64,000 nucleotides of DNA from Bacteriovoracaceae bacterium (GTDB taxonomy: Bacteria > Bdellovibrionota > Bacteriovoracia > Bacteriovoracales > Bacteriovoracaceae), in the NCBI GenBank assembly GCA_018649885.1, contig JABIHA010000020.1:62001-126000 (forward strand). The letters run 5' to 3'. Under the pieces are notes generated by a model, which saw only the letters and a list, made by a program, of their open reading frames with translations, was not told the DNA's origin and did not search any database. Of this stretch, positions 62,457 to 64,000 are shown piece by piece. Numbering within the stretch: the stretch's first letter is position 1; each line of letters opens with the position of its first letter. Made by a program: the position numbers and the translations under genes.

Positions 62457-62669
62457 TCAATAGCGCAACCTGGGATAACTACTGCCTTCGTCAATAACCC
62501 AAACACCTGTACCTGTAGTAAAATCCCACCCCACATATGTGGCCTCGAGCTTTAGCTGGCCATCCGTTTTTGAAGTACCATCTGCAATATTGGTACAATA
62601 GTCGGGAGCCGCACCTATTCCTGAGCAAGAAGTATCGAGGAAGTAACTTGATTCAATTATATTTTGATC
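62457..62669 (-). pseudogene. C-terminal relic of a GLUG-motif surface protein
   Basis: A frame of about 70 codons without a start, between stop codons at 62670 and 62457. It reads YFLDTSCSGIG ..., LKLEATYVGWDFTTGTG and VWVIDEGSSYPRLRY, the typical final repeat of GLUG/adhesin-like surface proteins. The upstream body is missing from the window. The remaining parts of the 62361..62825 interval show nothing. Confidence 0.7.
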
Positions 62670-62825
62670 CTATGGGTGCACCAAAAAGCCTTTCAAGCAT
62701 ATGTTAATAGGTAAAAGCAATAAGTTGTGAAAAGCAGGAGTGTAATTAAATTGAGGCATTAACCTTAAGAAATATTAAATGAAAAAAAGAATTTTTAGTA
62801 CGTCCACACTAAAATATTACGAATC

Positions 62826-64000
62826 CTACCCCTGACTTAATATCTCAATATTTGAGTTTTGCTCATCACTTCTTTCATCATCTTCACCACCATCAACTAT
62901 ACTCATAAGGTCCCTTACGCTAGAGTTAAGGTTTTGAGCACTTACCTTAAGCTGAGACGCCATTGAGGCAGAATTTTGAGCAACTGATGCATTTTGATGA
63001 GTAACCTGATCGAGCTGTTGCATTGCAACTGTTATCTGACCTACACCAGTTGACTGTTCTCCAGAAGCTGTCGCTATTTCTTTGACCATTTCGTTAACAG
63101 AGTCAACATTTTGAAGAATACTTTCTAAAGATAAACCGCATTTATCGGCCATCATCGTACTTCTTTCAACTTTTTCTTCACCTTTGGCCACAAGGTTTTC
63201 AATTTTACTTTTTGAGTTCTCTACAATTTCGTTAACTTGCTTTATAGAGCTATCAAGCATTTCAGAAATCTCTAGGGCTGCCCTACCTGACATAGCAGCA
63301 AGGCTTCCAACTTCTTCTGCAACAACAGCAAACCCTTTACCGTGCTCGCCAGCTCGTGCTGCCTCTACGCTTGCATTAAATGACAAAAGTTTGGTTTGAA
63401 ATACTATTTCATTGATAACCTTTGTTTTTTCTCCAATTTGTTCGATCAACTCAGAAATTTTTGTTATTTCATCGTTATTATTTTTCATCTCCATGCTGAT
63501 TTCAGAATTACTACTCGCTATATCGCCAATTGATTTGATCAAATCCTCAATATTTTTCTTACCTTTAACGGCCTCATCGTGAGAATTTTCAGAGTTCTTG
63601 GTTGAAGAGGCAGCAGCAGTGGCATTTTTTTGAACCATGCTGCTGATTTCATCAATTGAACAAACTGTCTCTTGAAGTGAGGCAGCTTGTTCACGCGAAG
63701 CATTGCTAAGTTGAATACTGGCCTCAGCAATCTCGTTACTTGAGGAGGTGACTTCCCCTGAGCTTCTTCTAAGTAAAGTAATTACTTGATGAATTTTTTT
63801 AGTGATCGATCCTGACATTAAGGCGACAAAGAAAAATAAAGCCGCGAGAAAAATACTAATCACTATTGATATTTTAAATAAGGCTTGAGCAGACTCACTT
63901 TGAATTTGATCAATATCGCTTACTAAATCATCTTTTTGATAAATAATTAACTTCCCCAATATATTCAAAGCACCTGTAATAGTTGAAAAAAATTGATTAG
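62826..64000 (-). CDS. Methyl-accepting chemotaxis protein (5' end off window)
   Basis: The frame is open to the right edge, so the start and most of the sensor domain lie outside. The visible part begins with the end of a periplasmic region, then a membrane helix ([19 protein letters not shown]), a short linker and the cytoplasmic signalling domain, with the hairpin tip [20 protein letters not shown] that binds CheA/CheW. Long heptad repeats and a C-terminal acidic tail ([12 protein letters not shown]) follow. A TTG at 63968 is only an internal codon. No che genes are nearby. Confidence 0.92.
   Translation of the reverse strand, partial: NQFFSTITGALNILGKLIIYQKDDLVSDIDQIQSESAQALFKISIVISIFLAALFFFVALMSGSITKKIHQVITLLRRSSGEVTSSSNEIAEASIQLSNASREQAASLQETVCSIDEISSMVQKNATAAASSTKNSENSHDEAVKGKKNIEDLIKSIGDIASSNSEISMEMKNNNDEITKISELIEQIGEKTKVINEIVFQTKLLSFNASVEAARAGEHGKGFAVVAEEVGSLAAMSGRAALEISEMLDSSIKQVNEIVENSKSKIENLVAKGEEKVERSTMMADKCGLSLESILQNVDSVNEMVKEIATASGEQSTGVGQITVAMQQLDQVTHQNASVAQNSASMASQLKVSAQNLNSSVRDLMSIVDGGEDDERSDEQNSNIEILSQG

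Noticed and set aside
1..64000. tRNA, rRNA, CRISPR arrays, insertion sequences, prophage genes
   Set aside because: Looked for characteristic conserved stems, repeats with spacers, transposase and phage motifs; none recognised by eye. A tRNAscan/Infernal run would be decisive.

Overview
The window is about 64 kb of low-G+C bacterial chromosome, dense with genes on both strands. Gene content points to a predatory deltaproteobacterium-like organism of the Bdellovibrionota, most likely Bacteriovorax/Halobacteriovorax-like. That is inferred from a TIGR02147-type regulator (57.7 kb), many small Sec-exported proteins of unknown family, several exported hydrolases (S1 protease, endonuclease I, EEP nuclease/phosphatase, GH114 glycosidase, a metzincin-motif protein), a large exported peptidoglycan-active protein, a divergent HD-GYP protein and an MCP. 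No rRNA, tRNA, CRISPR, insertion sequence or prophage was recognised.

Layout. 0-8 kb: 3' end of a histidine kinase, exported unknowns, a coupled RbgA GTPase / CxxC protein / tRNA-nucleotidyltransferase head-domain operon, then a 1195-aa exported L,D-transpeptidase plus SLT-like protein. 8-18 kb: small exported proteins with perfect terminator hairpins, an SDR-family epimerase, EEP nuclease, GH114 lipoprotein, a frameshifted phosphodiesterase gene and a trypsin-like protease. 18-29 kb: uvrA, a large exported unknown, a Kv-type K+ channel, a thioredoxin-reductase-like / peroxiredoxin-glutaredoxin pair and a universal stress protein. 29.5-33.5 kb: the most interesting locus, a tightly packed five-gene operon isnA-isnB-P450-GNAT-exported protein, predicted to make an isonitrile (isocyanide) metabolite from an aromatic amino acid. 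34-42 kb: a U32-family protein and a fatty-acid beta-oxidation operon (TetR, FadI, FadJ, acyl-CoA dehydrogenase) with a perfect inverted repeat just upstream of tetR. 42-49 kb: metzincin-motif protein, endonuclease I, beta-helix protein, multihaem cytochrome c, and remnants of a cytochrome c and a Na/Pi symporter. 49.5-58.5 kb: a gene split by an in-frame UGA, a pair of related XRE-type regulators, a sulfite-oxidase-like molybdoenzyme, an amidase with an inverted repeat upstream, and an exported metalloprotease/beta-helix gene broken by an 8-bp tandem duplication beside a TIGR02147 regulator. 58.8-64 kb: DUF374 acyltransferase, exported unknowns, HD-GYP-like protein, a relic of a GLUG-type surface protein and a 5'-truncated MCP.

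Two themes stand out: a compact specialised-metabolite operon (isonitrile synthase + Fe/2OG dioxygenase + P450 + acetyltransferase), and an accumulation of broken genes, each reconstructible from the sequence (one-base frameshifts at 17048 and about 47575, UGA at 50047, 8-bp duplication at 56405, truncated pieces at 47986 and 62457). These could be recent decay, phase variation or, for the one-base cases, sequencing errors.
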